Source: JABRWC01 sp039961675 (GTDB taxonomy: Bacteria; Planctomycetota; Phycisphaerae; UBA1845; Fen-1342). Taken from it: 64,000 nt of DNA. Location: the NCBI GenBank assembly GCA_039961675.1, contig JABRWC010000115.1, positions 6,240-70,239 on the forward strand, given 5' to 3'. This document shows positions 8,089-16,626 of the stretch, in pieces. Position 1 is the stretch's first letter; every line of letters starts with the position of its first letter. The translations under genes were made by a program, and so were the position numbers. Below the pieces are notes generated by a model, which was not told the origin of the DNA, made no database searches, and saw nothing but the letters and a program-made list of their open reading frames with translations.

Positions 8089-9024
8089 ATGGCGCGAAAC
8101 TTCGCCGACCGGCTCGTGAGCGCGGTCCGCGCACGACACACGCCCGCAATCGTCGGGCTGGACCCGGTCGTGGAGCGCCTGCCCGCGGAATTCCGGGCGG
8201 CGGACGGGCGCGTGGCCGACGCAGCCGGCGCCACCGAAGCTTTCTGTCGCGCGGTCGTCGACGTCGTTGCGTCGCTTGTTCCGGCAGTCAAGGTCAACAT
8301 CGCGTTCTTCGAGCCGTTCCGCGGGCCGGGGATCGACGCGTACTTCCGAGTCATCTCCTACGCGCATTCTCGCGGGCTGCTGGTCATCGCCGACGTCAAG
8401 CGCGGCGACATCGGCTCGACCGCGGAGAAGTACGCTGAAGCGTATTTGTCGGAGTCGCGCTTCGGCGATGTCGCGCCGGACAGCGTGCCGGACGCGGTGA
8501 CGCTCGCCGGCTACCTGGGGCGCGGCGCCGTCCGCCCGTTCATCGATCGCTGCGTGGAAACAGGCCGCGGCGTCTTCGTGCTGGTGCGACCGTCGGACCC
8601 CGGCGCTGACGAGGTGCACGAGTTCGGCGGCGGTCCGCGCTTCTATCAGCACATGGCCGGGCTGGTGAACGACTGGGGGGCGCGCCCCGAAACCATCGGC
8701 GAATGCGGGTTTTCGTGCGTCGGCGCGGTCGTAGCGCCCAAGGACTCGCAAAGCACGGACGCTCTGCGGGCCAGCATGCCGAGCGCAATCTTCCTCGTGC
8801 CCGGGTACGGCGCACAGGGCGCCACGGCCGACGCGTGTCGGCATTGTTTCCTGCCCGGCGGCGGCGGCGCGGTGGTCAACGCGTCACGCTCGGTGATCTA
8901 CGCGTTCGAAGGGTCCGGCGGCGGCGACGCGGCGGGCGACTGGCGCGCCGCGGTGCAGAAGGCCTGCCGGCGCTTCGTGGCGGAGATCGCGGAATGCGCC
9001 GGTCTAGCCGCGTTGGGAAAGTGA
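8089..9024 (+). CDS. pyrF: Orotidine 5'-phosphate decarboxylase (type 2)
   Basis: Catalyses the last step of UMP synthesis, decarboxylation of OMP. The 311-aa length and the motif ADVKRGDIGSTA (catalytic Lys104) are diagnostic of the longer PyrF group found in actinobacteria and planctomycetes. Other family features are IVGLDPVVERLP at the N-terminus, VKVNIAFFEPF, and a C-terminal phosphate-binding region VNASRSVIYAF. I choose the ATG at 8089 (MARNFADRL) rather than the frame's earlier candidate at 8029, because the family begins here. It is convergent with the UbiA-family gene, with only 12 bases between stop codons. Confidence 0.93.
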   Translation: MARNFADRLVSAVRARHTPAIVGLDPVVERLPAEFRAADGRVADAAGATEAFCRAVVDVVASLVPAVKVNIAFFEPFRGPGIDAYFRVISYAHSRGLLVIADVKRGDIGSTAEKYAEAYLSESRFGDVAPDSVPDAVTLAGYLGRGAVRPFIDRCVETGRGVFVLVRPSDPGADEVHEFGGGPRFYQHMAGLVNDWGARPETIGECGFSCVGAVVAPKDSQSTDALRASMPSAIFLVPGYGAQGATADACRHCFLPGGGGAVVNASRSVIYAFEGSGGGDAAGDWRAAVQKACRRFVAEIAECAGLAALGK

Positions 9025-9036
9025 GCGCCGGCGGCG

Positions 9037-10002
9037 TCAGTTTGGCGGTGTACCCGCGTCGAGGACCCGCGCCAGCAGGGCCTTGATCGGTCCGTTCAGG
9101 TACACGATCGAAAGCGCCGCCGCGACCCAGATCGCGATCGCGCACTGAAACGGCCGGTCCTTCAGCATCACGTCGGTCGGCCCGTCCACTTCTCCGTGCT
9201 CGACGAGCACCGTGAAGCGAAACACCGCGTAAACGACGATCGGCAGCGTGCCCAGGAGCGCGTTCGCGCCAAAACGGCCGAACTGGTCCACCGTCCGCTG
9301 GTCCATGGCGTAGAGCAGAAACGTCACGACCGCGATCCCCGCCGTCAGCGTGGTCATGTGGTTCAGCAGTTCAGGCGTGTAGATCGACAGCGTTCGGCGG
9401 TGGAGCGAGGCGTGGTCGCCGCCCGCGCCGCCGAGCGCGTTGAGCTCGCAACGCCGCTTGCTGAAGCCCATGAACAGGCACAAGGTGAAGGTACAGATCA
9501 CCAGCCAGGGCGAGATGGCGACGTGCAGCAGCACGGCACCCGACACCGCGCGGAGCACGAACCCCAGGCCGATCGCGATCACGTCGAGAATCACCGCGTG
9601 CTTGAACCCGAACGTGTAGGCGAACTGAAGCAGGAAGTACGCGCCAGCCACCATCCCGAACCCGCGGTCGAGCAGCCAACTGCCGCCCAGCCCGGCGAGC
9701 AGCAGCGCCGCGGCAATGCCCGCGGCGACCCGGATCGTCACCGCCCCGGATGCGATGGGGCGCCGACTCTTGCGCGGATGCAGCCGGTCCTCCGCGCAGT
9801 CATGGATGTCGTTGATGACGTAGACGGAGCTGCTCACCAGGCACAGGCAAGCGAAGCCGATCAGCGTGAGCGCCACGCTGGCGAGGTTGGTAAGCTCGTG
9901 GCCGAAGACCAGCGCCGCGAAGACGAAGATGTTCTTGATCCACTGCTGCGGGCGCAACAGGAGCAGGTACGGCATCACGCGCTCCCACTCGGGGCGCGGC
10001 AT
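9037..10002 (-). CDS. UbiA-family prenyltransferase, DPPR synthase-like
   Basis: A 321-aa integral membrane protein with about eight or nine hydrophobic helices. The first conserved aspartate motif (NDIHDCAEDRLHPRKSRRP) matches the NDxxDxxxD..HPxKxxRPi pattern typical of decaprenyl-phosphate phosphoribosyltransferase-like UbiA proteins. These transfer phosphoribose onto a polyprenyl phosphate for arabinan or related glycan donors. The N-terminal LLRPQQWIKNIFVFAALVFG is also typical of that group. The start is at 10002, with an alternative at 9975. Its upstream region is unusually structured and contains a U-tract terminator (see 10101-10161), which may attenuate this gene. The exact substrate is not proven. 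Confidence 0.85.
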   Translation of the reverse strand: MPRPEWERVMPYLLLLRPQQWIKNIFVFAALVFGHELTNLASVALTLIGFACLCLVSSSVYVINDIHDCAEDRLHPRKSRRPIASGAVTIRVAAGIAAALLLAGLGGSWLLDRGFGMVAGAYFLLQFAYTFGFKHAVILDVIAIGLGFVLRAVSGAVLLHVAISPWLVICTFTLCLFMGFSKRRCELNALGGAGGDHASLHRRTLSIYTPELLNHMTTLTAGIAVVTFLLYAMDQRTVDQFGRFGANALLGTLPIVVYAVFRFTVLVEHGEVDGPTDVMLKDRPFQCAIAIWVAAALSIVYLNGPIKALLARVLDAGTPPN

Positions 10003-10100
10003 TGTCGGAGCGGGTCGCGCGAGGGTCAAATCGGGAGAAATCAAACGCGGCGGCCGCCCGGGCATGGGTCCGAGCGGCAGCCGCGACACGGGGGAGAGGG

Positions 10101-10161
10101 AAAAAAGCTGGGACCTCGCACGGAAGTTGCTGGGCTCCCACTTCCGACCCGTCGAGGTCCC
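10101..10161 (-). terminator. Intrinsic terminator with two-tier stem and U6 tract, minus strand
   Basis: Read on the minus strand, a perfect 9-bp outer stem (10161-10153 with 10118-10110, GGGACCTCG/CGAGGTCCC) encloses a perfect 7-bp inner stem (10146-10140 with 10127-10121, CGGAAGT type). A 12-base loop caps the inner stem. The hairpin is followed by AGC and then six T residues (10106-10101). This is a strong Rho-independent terminator shape in the minus direction. No minus-strand CDS lies immediately upstream to be terminated, and the next minus gene (UbiA family) begins 99 bases downstream. It therefore either ends a non-coding RNA or attenuates ubiA. Confidence 0.7.
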
Positions 10162-10400
10162 GCTACCGTTCGGGTCGCCACGGAAGCACACGTTCCGGGC
10201 GGCCTCCTCACGTTCATGCGCTCGGCGATGGGCACCGAGCCTGTCCCACACCGATCTGCCGGGCTCCCACTCACCAGACCGAATGTCGAGACGGATAAAG
10301 ACCTAGCAACTCGTGTGCCAGAAAAGAGGACGCGACTGACACACCGCGAGCACTGCTTGTAAAGTGTTTTATTGAATGCACTTATAAACTCACGTGACCG
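10101..10400 (-). ncRNA. Candidate structured non-coding RNA or ubiA leader
   Basis: The 645-base gap between the UbiA-family gene and the CBS gene has no credible CDS. On the minus strand it holds a run of hairpins: a GTGTG...CACAC arm pair at 10314-10345; CTCGG/CCGAG at 10221-10239; CGGAA/TTCCG at 10181-10197; and the terminator at 10101-10161. The 11-mer AGTGGGAGCCC occurs twice on this strand (10271-10261 and 10142-10132). An AT-rich patch at about 10355-10390 could hold the promoter. I tested by eye for tmRNA, RNase P, SRP RNA, 5S and cobalamin-riboswitch signatures and saw none. Boundaries are approximate, and the RNA nature is inferred from structure. Confidence 0.4.
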
Positions 10401-10647
10401 CCGACACGATCGTAGCTTTTGACGGCGATTGCGAACGCAGTACCCTGGGTGGACAATCCAGGGTGGGTAGCCAGTGCCCACTTCGTTTCCCACCTGCTCG
10501 CCGGTGGCCCTTCGGCGCCGCAAGCTTCGCCACCCAGTCTCCGCCGCCGCGTACCCCCCAAAGACGGCGACGCGCGGCGGCGCGCCGCAGCGACTATAGT
10601 AGCGTGTGCCCGGCGCATGCCGCGCGACGTACGGGAGGCGTCGAACC
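10401..10647. other. Non-coding stretch upstream of the CBS gene
   Basis: No gene is seen here. It contains an inverted repeat ACCCTGG/CCAGGGT (10442-10464, 9-base loop). A possible -10 box TATAGT (10595-10600) lies 48 bases before the CBS start, without a recognisable -35. A Shine-Dalgarno-like GGGAGG (10633-10638) sits in front of the ATG at 10648. The GC-rich text between 10460 and 10560 has several short self-complementary segments and may be part of the structured unit transcribed leftward. Confidence 0.4.
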
Positions 10648-12015
10648 ATGCTGGAAACGTACGAGAGCGTGCTCGAAACGATCGGCCACACGCCGCTGGT
10701 TCGCTTGCGGCGCGTCTCCGAAGGCCTCCCCTGTGCGATCTACGGCAAGGTGGAGTTCTTCAACCCCGGCCAGAGCATCAAGGACCGTATCGCCAAGGCG
10801 ATGATCGAGCGCGCCGAGCGCGAGGGGCGCATCAAGCCAGGCGTGACGACGATTGTGGAGCCAACGTCGGGCAACACCGGCGTCGGGCTGGCGATGGTCG
10901 GCGCGGTGAAGGGCTACCGCTGCATCTTCATCATGCCGGACAAGATGAGCAGCGAGAAGATCAACCTGCTGCGGGCGTACGGGGCTGAGGTTGTGATCGT
11001 CCCGACCAACGTCCCGCCCGATTCGCCCGAGAGCTACGCCGGCGTCGCCAAGCGCCTGGTCAACGAAATCCCGAACGCCTGGATGCCGAACCAGTTCGAG
11101 AACATGTCGAACCCGGAAATCCACTACCTGACCACGGGGCCGGAAATCTGGGAGCAGACCCGCGGCAAGGTCACCTGTTTCGTCAGCGGCGTCGGCACCG
11201 GCGGGACGATCAGCGGCGTGGCCAAGTTCCTGAAGGAACGCAGCCCGAGCATCAAGGTCGTTGGAGCCGATCCGGACGGCTCGGTGCTTTCCGGCGGTCA
11301 GCCGAAGAGCTGGAAGGTCGAGGGCATTGGCGAGGATTACGTTCCCAAGACGTTTAACAGCCAGCTCGTCGACGAGTGGGTGCGCGTCACCGACAAGGAG
11401 TCGTTTCTCGCGGCGCGCAAGATCGCGCGGCTGGAGGGGCTGCTCATCGGCGGGTCCTGTGGCACGTGCGTCGCGGCGGCGCTGCGTTATGCCGAGCGTC
11501 TCACGCGCGACGACCTGATGGTGGTGATCCTGCCCGATACCGGCCGCAACTACCTGAGCAAGGTCTACAACGAGGAGTGGATGCGCGAGAACGGCTACCT
11601 CGAAGAGGATCGCAAGCCGGCGACCGCGGCGGACGTGCTGAAAATGCTCGGCATGCGCGAGCTGTTCTCGCTCACGCCGCAGCACACGATGCAGGACGCG
11701 ATCAACCTGTGCCGCGACGGCGCAATTTCGCAGGTGCCGATTCTGGAGAATTCGCGCACCGTGGGTTCGGTGCAGGAAGTGACGCTGGCGCGGCTGCTGC
11801 ACGAGGGCCGCGATCCGCGGACGGTACCGCTGCGCGAAATCATGGCCCGGCCGCTGCCGGAGATCGACGAGAACATCAGCGTGGACGAGATTTACCGGCT
11901 GCTCCTGTCGGGCAACTCGGGCGTGCTCGTGAAGCGCGGCGGCAAGATTGCGGGGATCATCACGCGCATCGACCTGGTGAACTTCTGGGACGCGCCATCG
12001 GCGAGGAAGAAGTAG
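10648..12015 (+). CDS. cbs: Cystathionine beta-synthase with C-terminal CBS domain pair
   Basis: A 455-aa PLP enzyme that condenses homocysteine with serine (or O-acetylserine) to give cystathionine, the first step of reverse transsulfuration. The fold-type II core starts SVLETIGHTPLVRL; the PLP lysine is Lys45 in NPGQSIKDRIAK. The substrate loop is PTSGNTGVGLA, and the phosphate-binding loop is GVGTGGTISG. From about residue 335 there are two CBS motifs, the regulatory Bateman module. There is no N-terminal heme domain. A GGGAGG ribosome site precedes the ATG. The gamma-lyase gene follows after one small ORF, supporting a cysteine-from-homocysteine pathway. Cysteine synthase is the main alternative; the Bateman module argues against it. 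Confidence 0.92.
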   Translation: MLETYESVLETIGHTPLVRLRRVSEGLPCAIYGKVEFFNPGQSIKDRIAKAMIERAEREGRIKPGVTTIVEPTSGNTGVGLAMVGAVKGYRCIFIMPDKMSSEKINLLRAYGAEVVIVPTNVPPDSPESYAGVAKRLVNEIPNAWMPNQFENMSNPEIHYLTTGPEIWEQTRGKVTCFVSGVGTGGTISGVAKFLKERSPSIKVVGADPDGSVLSGGQPKSWKVEGIGEDYVPKTFNSQLVDEWVRVTDKESFLAARKIARLEGLLIGGSCGTCVAAALRYAERLTRDDLMVVILPDTGRNYLSKVYNEEWMRENGYLEEDRKPATAADVLKMLGMRELFSLTPQHTMQDAINLCRDGAISQVPILENSRTVGSVQEVTLARLLHEGRDPRTVPLREIMARPLPEIDENISVDEIYRLLLSGNSGVLVKRGGKIAGIITRIDLVNFWDAPSARKK

Positions 12016-12017
12016 GC

Positions 12018-12299
12018 GTGGGCGCGGAGGCGGTCGACATCCGGCGGGAGCGGCTCGAGGAATTCGAAGCGGCCGCGCGCCGGCCGCTGGAGACGCGCAT
12101 GCGCTACGCCTTCATCCGCACGGACAAGCCGGTGATGGACGACGCGCCGTACCGCTCGCTCGACACGATGGAAGACGATCGGCGCTGGTGCGAGAAAAGC
12201 CGCCCGGACCGGCTCGGTTACTGTCGCGCCACAGTCCCGGCGATCGTCGCCGCAGAAGTTCCGGCGCAACGATTGCGTCACGAACCGGACCCGAACTGA
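12018..12299 (+). CDS. Small conserved-looking protein between CBS and gamma-lyase genes
   Basis: A 93-aa ORF from the GTG at 12018, two bases after the CBS stop, with GAGGAAG upstream inside the CBS 3' end. An internal ATG at 12099 would give a 66-aa form beginning MRYAFIRTDKP. The middle (MDDAPYRSLDTMEDDRRWCEKS) resembles small planctomycete proteins with a 'D-T-M-x-x-x-R-R-W-C-E' pattern that I have seen annotated only as hypothetical. It ends 24 bases before the next gene's ATG, so all three genes are probably cotranscribed. No function can be assigned. It was identified by frame, ribosome site and context rather than by domain. Confidence 0.55.
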   Translation: MGAEAVDIRRERLEEFEAAARRPLETRMRYAFIRTDKPVMDDAPYRSLDTMEDDRRWCEKSRPDRLGYCRATVPAIVAAEVPAQRLRHEPDPN

Positions 12300-12323
12300 G
12301 GTGTGCCCTTGCTCGATGGACCG

Positions 12324-13529
12324 ATGAAATTCGCCACGCGCGCCATCCACGTCGGACAGGAACCCGACCCGACCACCGGTGCCACCGTCCCGCCCATCTA
12401 CGCCACCAGCACGTTTACGCAGGAAGCGCCCGGCAAGCACAAGGGGTACGAATACGCGCGCGGAACCAATCCCACGCGCGACGCCCTGGCCCGCTGCCTG
12501 GCCGCGCTGGAAGGCGGCGCCGCCGGGATGAGCTTCGCTTCCGGCCTGGCGGCCACCAACGCCGTCATCTGCGCCCTGTGTCGTCCCGGAGATTCGGTCG
12601 TTGCATACAGCGACATGTATGGCGGCACGTACCGACTGCTGGAGCGGATCGCGCGCCCCTGGGGCCTCGAGCCGCGCTACACGGACAAGACCGATCCGGC
12701 GGCGCTGGCGGCGCTCGTGGATGACACGACGCGCATCGTCTGGATCGAGACGCCCACCAACCCCATGCTCCGGCTGCTGGACATCGCGGCTGTCGCCAGG
12801 GCCGTAAAAGCGAAAGCGGCGCGAAGCGGGACGCGGCCCATCTCGCGCACGGGCGGCTCGCCGATGGACCACGACTTCGGCCTGATGCTCGTCGTGGACA
12901 ACACCTTCGCCTCCCCGGCGCTCCAGCAGCCGATCGCGCTCGGGGCCGACATCGTGGTCCACAGCACAACCAAGTATCTCGGCGGACACTCGGACGTCGT
13001 CGGCGGGGCGGTCGTCTCGGCGAAGGCCGAAACGATGGAGCCGATCAAGTTCTACCACAACGCGGCCGGCGGCGTGTCCGGCCCGTTCGACTGTTTCCTG
13101 ACCCACCGCGGCATCAAGACGCTTGCGATCCGGATGCGAGCGCATTGTGAGAACGCGCTGCGCGTGGCGCAGTGGGCCGCGGAGCAGAAGCGCTTCGAGC
13201 GCGTGATCTACCCCGGCCTGCCGCAGCACCCGGACCACGCGCTCGCCCGGCGGCAGATGTCCGGTTTCGGCGGAATGGTCACGATCGTCCTGCAAGGCGG
13301 GTTCGACGCGGCCAGCCGGTTCATGTCGGCCACGCGGTTGTTTTCCTGCGCCGAGAGTTTGGGCGGCGTCGAATCGCTCATCAATCACCCGGCGGTGATG
13401 ACGCATGCGTCGATTCCACGCGAGGTGCGCGAGCGGATCGGCATCGTCGACGGGCTGGTGCGCCTGAGCGTAGGCATCGAGGACGCGGACGACCTGATCG
13501 CCGATCTGGAGCGAGCTCTGCGCGCCTGA
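12324..13529 (+). CDS. Cystathionine gamma-lyase / gamma-synthase (PLP enzyme)
   Basis: A 401-aa Cys/Met-metabolism PLP enzyme. The core shows MKFATRAIHVGQEPDP, YEYARGTNPTRDAL, ASGLAATNA, VDNTFASPALQQP, and the PLP lysine Lys217 in HSTTKYLGGHSD. Next to a CBS gene it most likely works as gamma-lyase, cleaving cystathionine to cysteine, 2-oxobutyrate and ammonia; gamma-synthase cannot be excluded by sequence. An insertion of about 25 residues (about 161-186, RSGTRPISRTGGSP) precedes the strand that carries the PLP-contacting Asp. This is longer than in E. coli MetB. An in-frame GTG at 12303 is an alternative start. Confidence 0.9.
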   Translation: MKFATRAIHVGQEPDPTTGATVPPIYATSTFTQEAPGKHKGYEYARGTNPTRDALARCLAALEGGAAGMSFASGLAATNAVICALCRPGDSVVAYSDMYGGTYRLLERIARPWGLEPRYTDKTDPAALAALVDDTTRIVWIETPTNPMLRLLDIAAVARAVKAKAARSGTRPISRTGGSPMDHDFGLMLVVDNTFASPALQQPIALGADIVVHSTTKYLGGHSDVVGGAVVSAKAETMEPIKFYHNAAGGVSGPFDCFLTHRGIKTLAIRMRAHCENALRVAQWAAEQKRFERVIYPGLPQHPDHALARRQMSGFGGMVTIVLQGGFDAASRFMSATRLFSCAESLGGVESLINHPAVMTHASIPREVRERIGIVDGLVRLSVGIEDADDLIADLERALRA

Positions 13530-13855
13530 CACGGCGCAGGAGCGAGCGTTCAGCGGGGCGACAGCACGCGGCGGCGCGCGGATGCAGCAAACCTCTTTCG
13601 CCCCGGCCAGGGCCACCGTCTCACGGGATTATCGACCGCCGCCGTTTCCGGTCCTGGGTCGCGCGCTCATCGCGTGACCGCCATCCTGGCATGGCCATGC
13701 ATTGCGACTGCCCGATTGGACGCGTGTCGCCAACGAGCGACGGCCTCGAGCCGCGGCGTTGAGCGAAGCGCGCCTTCGAGTACAGTGCGATCTCCGGATC
13801 GTGGCGCGGTGTTTCGAGCGAGCGCCGATTACTGGATCGAACCGAGGCGCGAACG
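13530..13855. other. Intergenic region without recognised gene
   Basis: 326 bases between the gamma-lyase and the MscS gene. No credible ORF, RNA or clear terminator is seen on either strand. A run CTTCGAGTACAGTGCG at about 13771-13786 is the least GC-rich part, but it has no paired promoter boxes. Confidence 0.5.
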
Positions 13856-16597
13856 ATGAGCGATCGAGCTTGCTTCGCATTGTGGTCGCGCGCAGCCGTG
13901 GCGCTGCTGGTCGGCGTCTGCGCTTCCGCCGCGCCAACGACGCAGACCGCCTCGGCGCCGAGCGCTGCGTCGCAGCCCGACGGCGGATCGCCCCCGGCCT
14001 CGCAACCCGACTCCCACCCGTCGTCGCAGTCGTCCTCTCAACCGGCGTCCGCCCCGGACAATCCGCTTCGCTCGCCCGCGCGGATGATCGGCTTTTTCGA
14101 CGCCGCCGTCGCCGACGGGCAGACGGACAACGCGCTCCTGTGCATGAACTTCGCGCAGGTCGATCCGGAAGTCGCCAAGGCGCACGGCGCCGACTACCTG
14201 CGCCAGCTCGTCGAGATCCTGGCCCGCATCACGGAGACTGGAAACTTCGACCGTTCCAAGCTGCCCGACGAGCCGGCGGCGGGCGCGCAGACCATCGGCA
14301 AGGACCCGCTGCTGCTCGTGCTGGATCGCGGCGAGGTCCAGGTGGACGGCCAGACGCAGCTCCGCTGGCGCTTCTCGGCGTCCACGGTCGTGGCGATCCC
14401 GAAGCTGCACGCACAACTCGACCGCCTCGCCGCGCTCAGCACCGGACCGGCACAGCCGGAGGAACCGGCGGCGGAGCCGGCTCCCAAACCGGCGCGCGAA
14501 CCGGGCCCCAGTCCGTTCCGTTCTCCTTACCACCTGGTCGAGTTCTTTCTGGTGCGCGCCCTGGCGGCCAAGGAGGACTCGACCGCGTACGCGGACGCCA
14601 TGGCGTGCATGGACTTCACGCTGCTGCCGCCGCCGGAGGTCCGAAGCACCGGGCCGGATTACGTGGACATGCTGGCCGCAATTCTGGCCCGGCTGCGGAG
14701 CGAGAACATCTTCGACCGCGAGAAGGACCTTCCCAAGGTGTCGCCGGCGGACGTGGATTCGATCTCGATCGGCAGGGACCCGCTGCGCGTGATCATCGCG
14801 CGGCAGTCGGACGGGAGCTGGCGCTTCGCGGCCGCCACGGTCAATGCGATTCCGACCATGTTCGCGGAGCTTCAGAAGCCCGCGACGCCCCCCCCGATGG
14901 CGGGGGCACCGCCGCCCGCCGCGGCGCCAGCGCCCGGCGAAGCGCTCGGCGTTCCACTCGACACGAGCTCCGCCGCGGCCACGATGAACCTGTTTCTGAA
15001 CGCGATGAACGCCGGCGATCTGGCTACCGCGACGCGCTGCCTGGATTTGTCGCGCCTGAGTGAGCCGGAGCGCGCCGGGGCGAAAATCCTGGCGGGCAAA
15101 CTGTGGATGGTGCTGAACCGGCACAAGCTCATCGTGGTCAGCACCGACTTGCCGACCGACCCGGAGTACAAGGGCCGCGCCGGCGTGCTCAACCTCACGA
15201 CCGGGCGGATCGACATCGTGCGACAGCGAGGCGGGAGCCGTGACGGCGAGTGGCTGTTCAGCGCAGGCACGGTGGCGTCGATCGACCGGCTCTACGACGA
15301 CTTCGAGGACCAGCCGATCCTGCCGGAACTGCGGGATCGCCGCGTGCCGTTCACGTCGTTGCCGGGGCTGTACATCCGCGAGCACGTCGTCCCGCGCGTG
15401 CTGAAATGGCGCGTCGCGGGACTTCAGCTTTGGCAGTGGATCGGACTGATCGCCGTCGCGATCGCGGCGGTTCTCACGCGGGTTGCGGCAACTTGGCTGC
15501 TGATCGCAGGCAGCCGGCGATTCCTCCGCTCGGAGAAGGTGACGGTGCTGCCGAGCGTGGTGCGCCGTGCGCTGCGTCCGACGTCCAACCTGGCGCTATT
15601 GCTGGTGCTGTGGAGCGGACTGCAACTGCTGGACCTCGGGGCGCTGATCGGAAGCTGGTCGTGGTGGACGCTGCGCGTGCTGCTGGCGATCGCCGGCGTG
15701 CACGCCACCTACCGATTGGTGGACCTGTTCGTGACGCAGCTTTCGGCGCGGCAGGCCGAGAGCCGGGCGCGCGTGGACGAGGTGCTCCTGTCGCTGCTGT
15801 CCAAGACGTTCAAGGTGCTGGTGCTGGCGCTGGGGTTCATCGTCGTGCTTCAGTCGTTCGGGTTCAACGTCGGCGTGCTGCTGGCCGGCCTGGGGCTGGG
15901 CGGCCTGGCGTTCGGCCTGGCGGCGCAGGACACGCTCAAGAACTTTTTCGGCTCGATCAGCGTGGTGCTCGATCGACCGTTCAAGGTCGGCGACTGGATC
16001 AAGATCGGCGACGTGGAGGGCACGGTCGAGGCGGTCGGACTGCGCAGCTCACGTCTGCGGACCATGCACAATTCGGAGCTTACGGTTCCGAACTCCGAGC
16101 TGAGCACCGCGCGCATCGACAACATGGGCCGGCGCCTCTATCGCCGGTTCCTCACGCGCCTGGCGGTCGTGTACGGCACGACGCCGGCGCAGCTCGAGGC
16201 GTTCTGCGAGGGCATCCGCGAGCTGATCCGTCGCGAACCCTACACGCGCAAAGACCTCTACGCCGTGTACGTGGAGGACCTGGCTCCGTCGTCGATCAAC
16301 ATCCTGCTGTTGTGCTTCTTCCGCACGGACGACTGGCCGACGGAGGCGCGCGAGCGCCACCGCCTGCTGGTCCACATCATGCAGCTCGCCGAACGGCTGG
16401 GCGTGCGCTGGGCCTTCCCGACGCAATCGGTACACGTACACACCGCCCCGCCCGAAGGGTACGGCGCCGCGCCGGCCGCCGAGGCGCTCAATCGCGATCC
16501 GACGCAGGCGGAGTTTTTCGGCCGCGACGAAGCCGCGGCGATCATCCGGCAGGACCTCGGCGGGACGGACCAGAAGCCGCCGCCGGTGACGTTTTGA
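13856..16597 (+). CDS. MscS-family mechanosensitive channel with three periplasmic repeats
   Basis: A 913-aa protein. A signal peptide (residues 1-26) is followed by a Ser/Gln/Pro-rich linker. Three copies of a roughly 115-residue domain (about 73-190, 222-340 and 370-482) come next. Each ends with a W-x-F-S/A-A-x-T-V-x-x-I signature: RWRFSASTVVAI, SWRFAAATVNAI, EWLFSAGTVASI. Membrane helices lie at about 525-690. The MscS pore helix and beta domain follow: GVLLAGLGLGGLAFGLAAQ, then LKNFFGSISVVLDRPFKVGDWI. The channel should open under membrane tension to release osmolytes. The repeats probably form a periplasmic platform; I know of no assigned function for them. The stop lies 29 bases from the convergent glgP stop. 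Confidence 0.92.
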   Translation: MSDRACFALWSRAAVALLVGVCASAAPTTQTASAPSAASQPDGGSPPASQPDSHPSSQSSSQPASAPDNPLRSPARMIGFFDAAVADGQTDNALLCMNFAQVDPEVAKAHGADYLRQLVEILARITETGNFDRSKLPDEPAAGAQTIGKDPLLLVLDRGEVQVDGQTQLRWRFSASTVVAIPKLHAQLDRLAALSTGPAQPEEPAAEPAPKPAREPGPSPFRSPYHLVEFFLVRALAAKEDSTAYADAMACMDFTLLPPPEVRSTGPDYVDMLAAILARLRSENIFDREKDLPKVSPADVDSISIGRDPLRVIIARQSDGSWRFAAATVNAIPTMFAELQKPATPPPMAGAPPPAAAPAPGEALGVPLDTSSAAATMNLFLNAMNAGDLATATRCLDLSRLSEPERAGAKILAGKLWMVLNRHKLIVVSTDLPTDPEYKGRAGVLNLTTGRIDIVRQRGGSRDGEWLFSAGTVASIDRLYDDFEDQPILPELRDRRVPFTSLPGLYIREHVVPRVLKWRVAGLQLWQWIGLIAVAIAAVLTRVAATWLLIAGSRRFLRSEKVTVLPSVVRRALRPTSNLALLLVLWSGLQLLDLGALIGSWSWWTLRVLLAIAGVHATYRLVDLFVTQLSARQAESRARVDEVLLSLLSKTFKVLVLALGFIVVLQSFGFNVGVLLAGLGLGGLAFGLAAQDTLKNFFGSISVVLDRPFKVGDWIKIGDVEGTVEAVGLRSSRLRTMHNSELTVPNSELSTARIDNMGRRLYRRFLTRLAVVYGTTPAQLEAFCEGIRELIRREPYTRKDLYAVYVEDLAPSSINILLLCFFRTDDWPTEARERHRLLVHIMQLAERLGVRWAFPTQSVHVHTAPPEGYGAAPAAEALNRDPTQAEFFGRDEAAAIIRQDLGGTDQKPPPVTF

Positions 16598-16626
16598 GTC
16601 GCGTCCTCTGCTCTCCGACAGCGGTC

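Noticed and set aside
10041..10691. Long minus-strand open frame of 216 codons across the structured intergenic region
   Set aside because: Composition is Arg/Ser/Cys-rich like other shadow frames, there is no ribosome site, and it overlaps the terminator and the CBS start.
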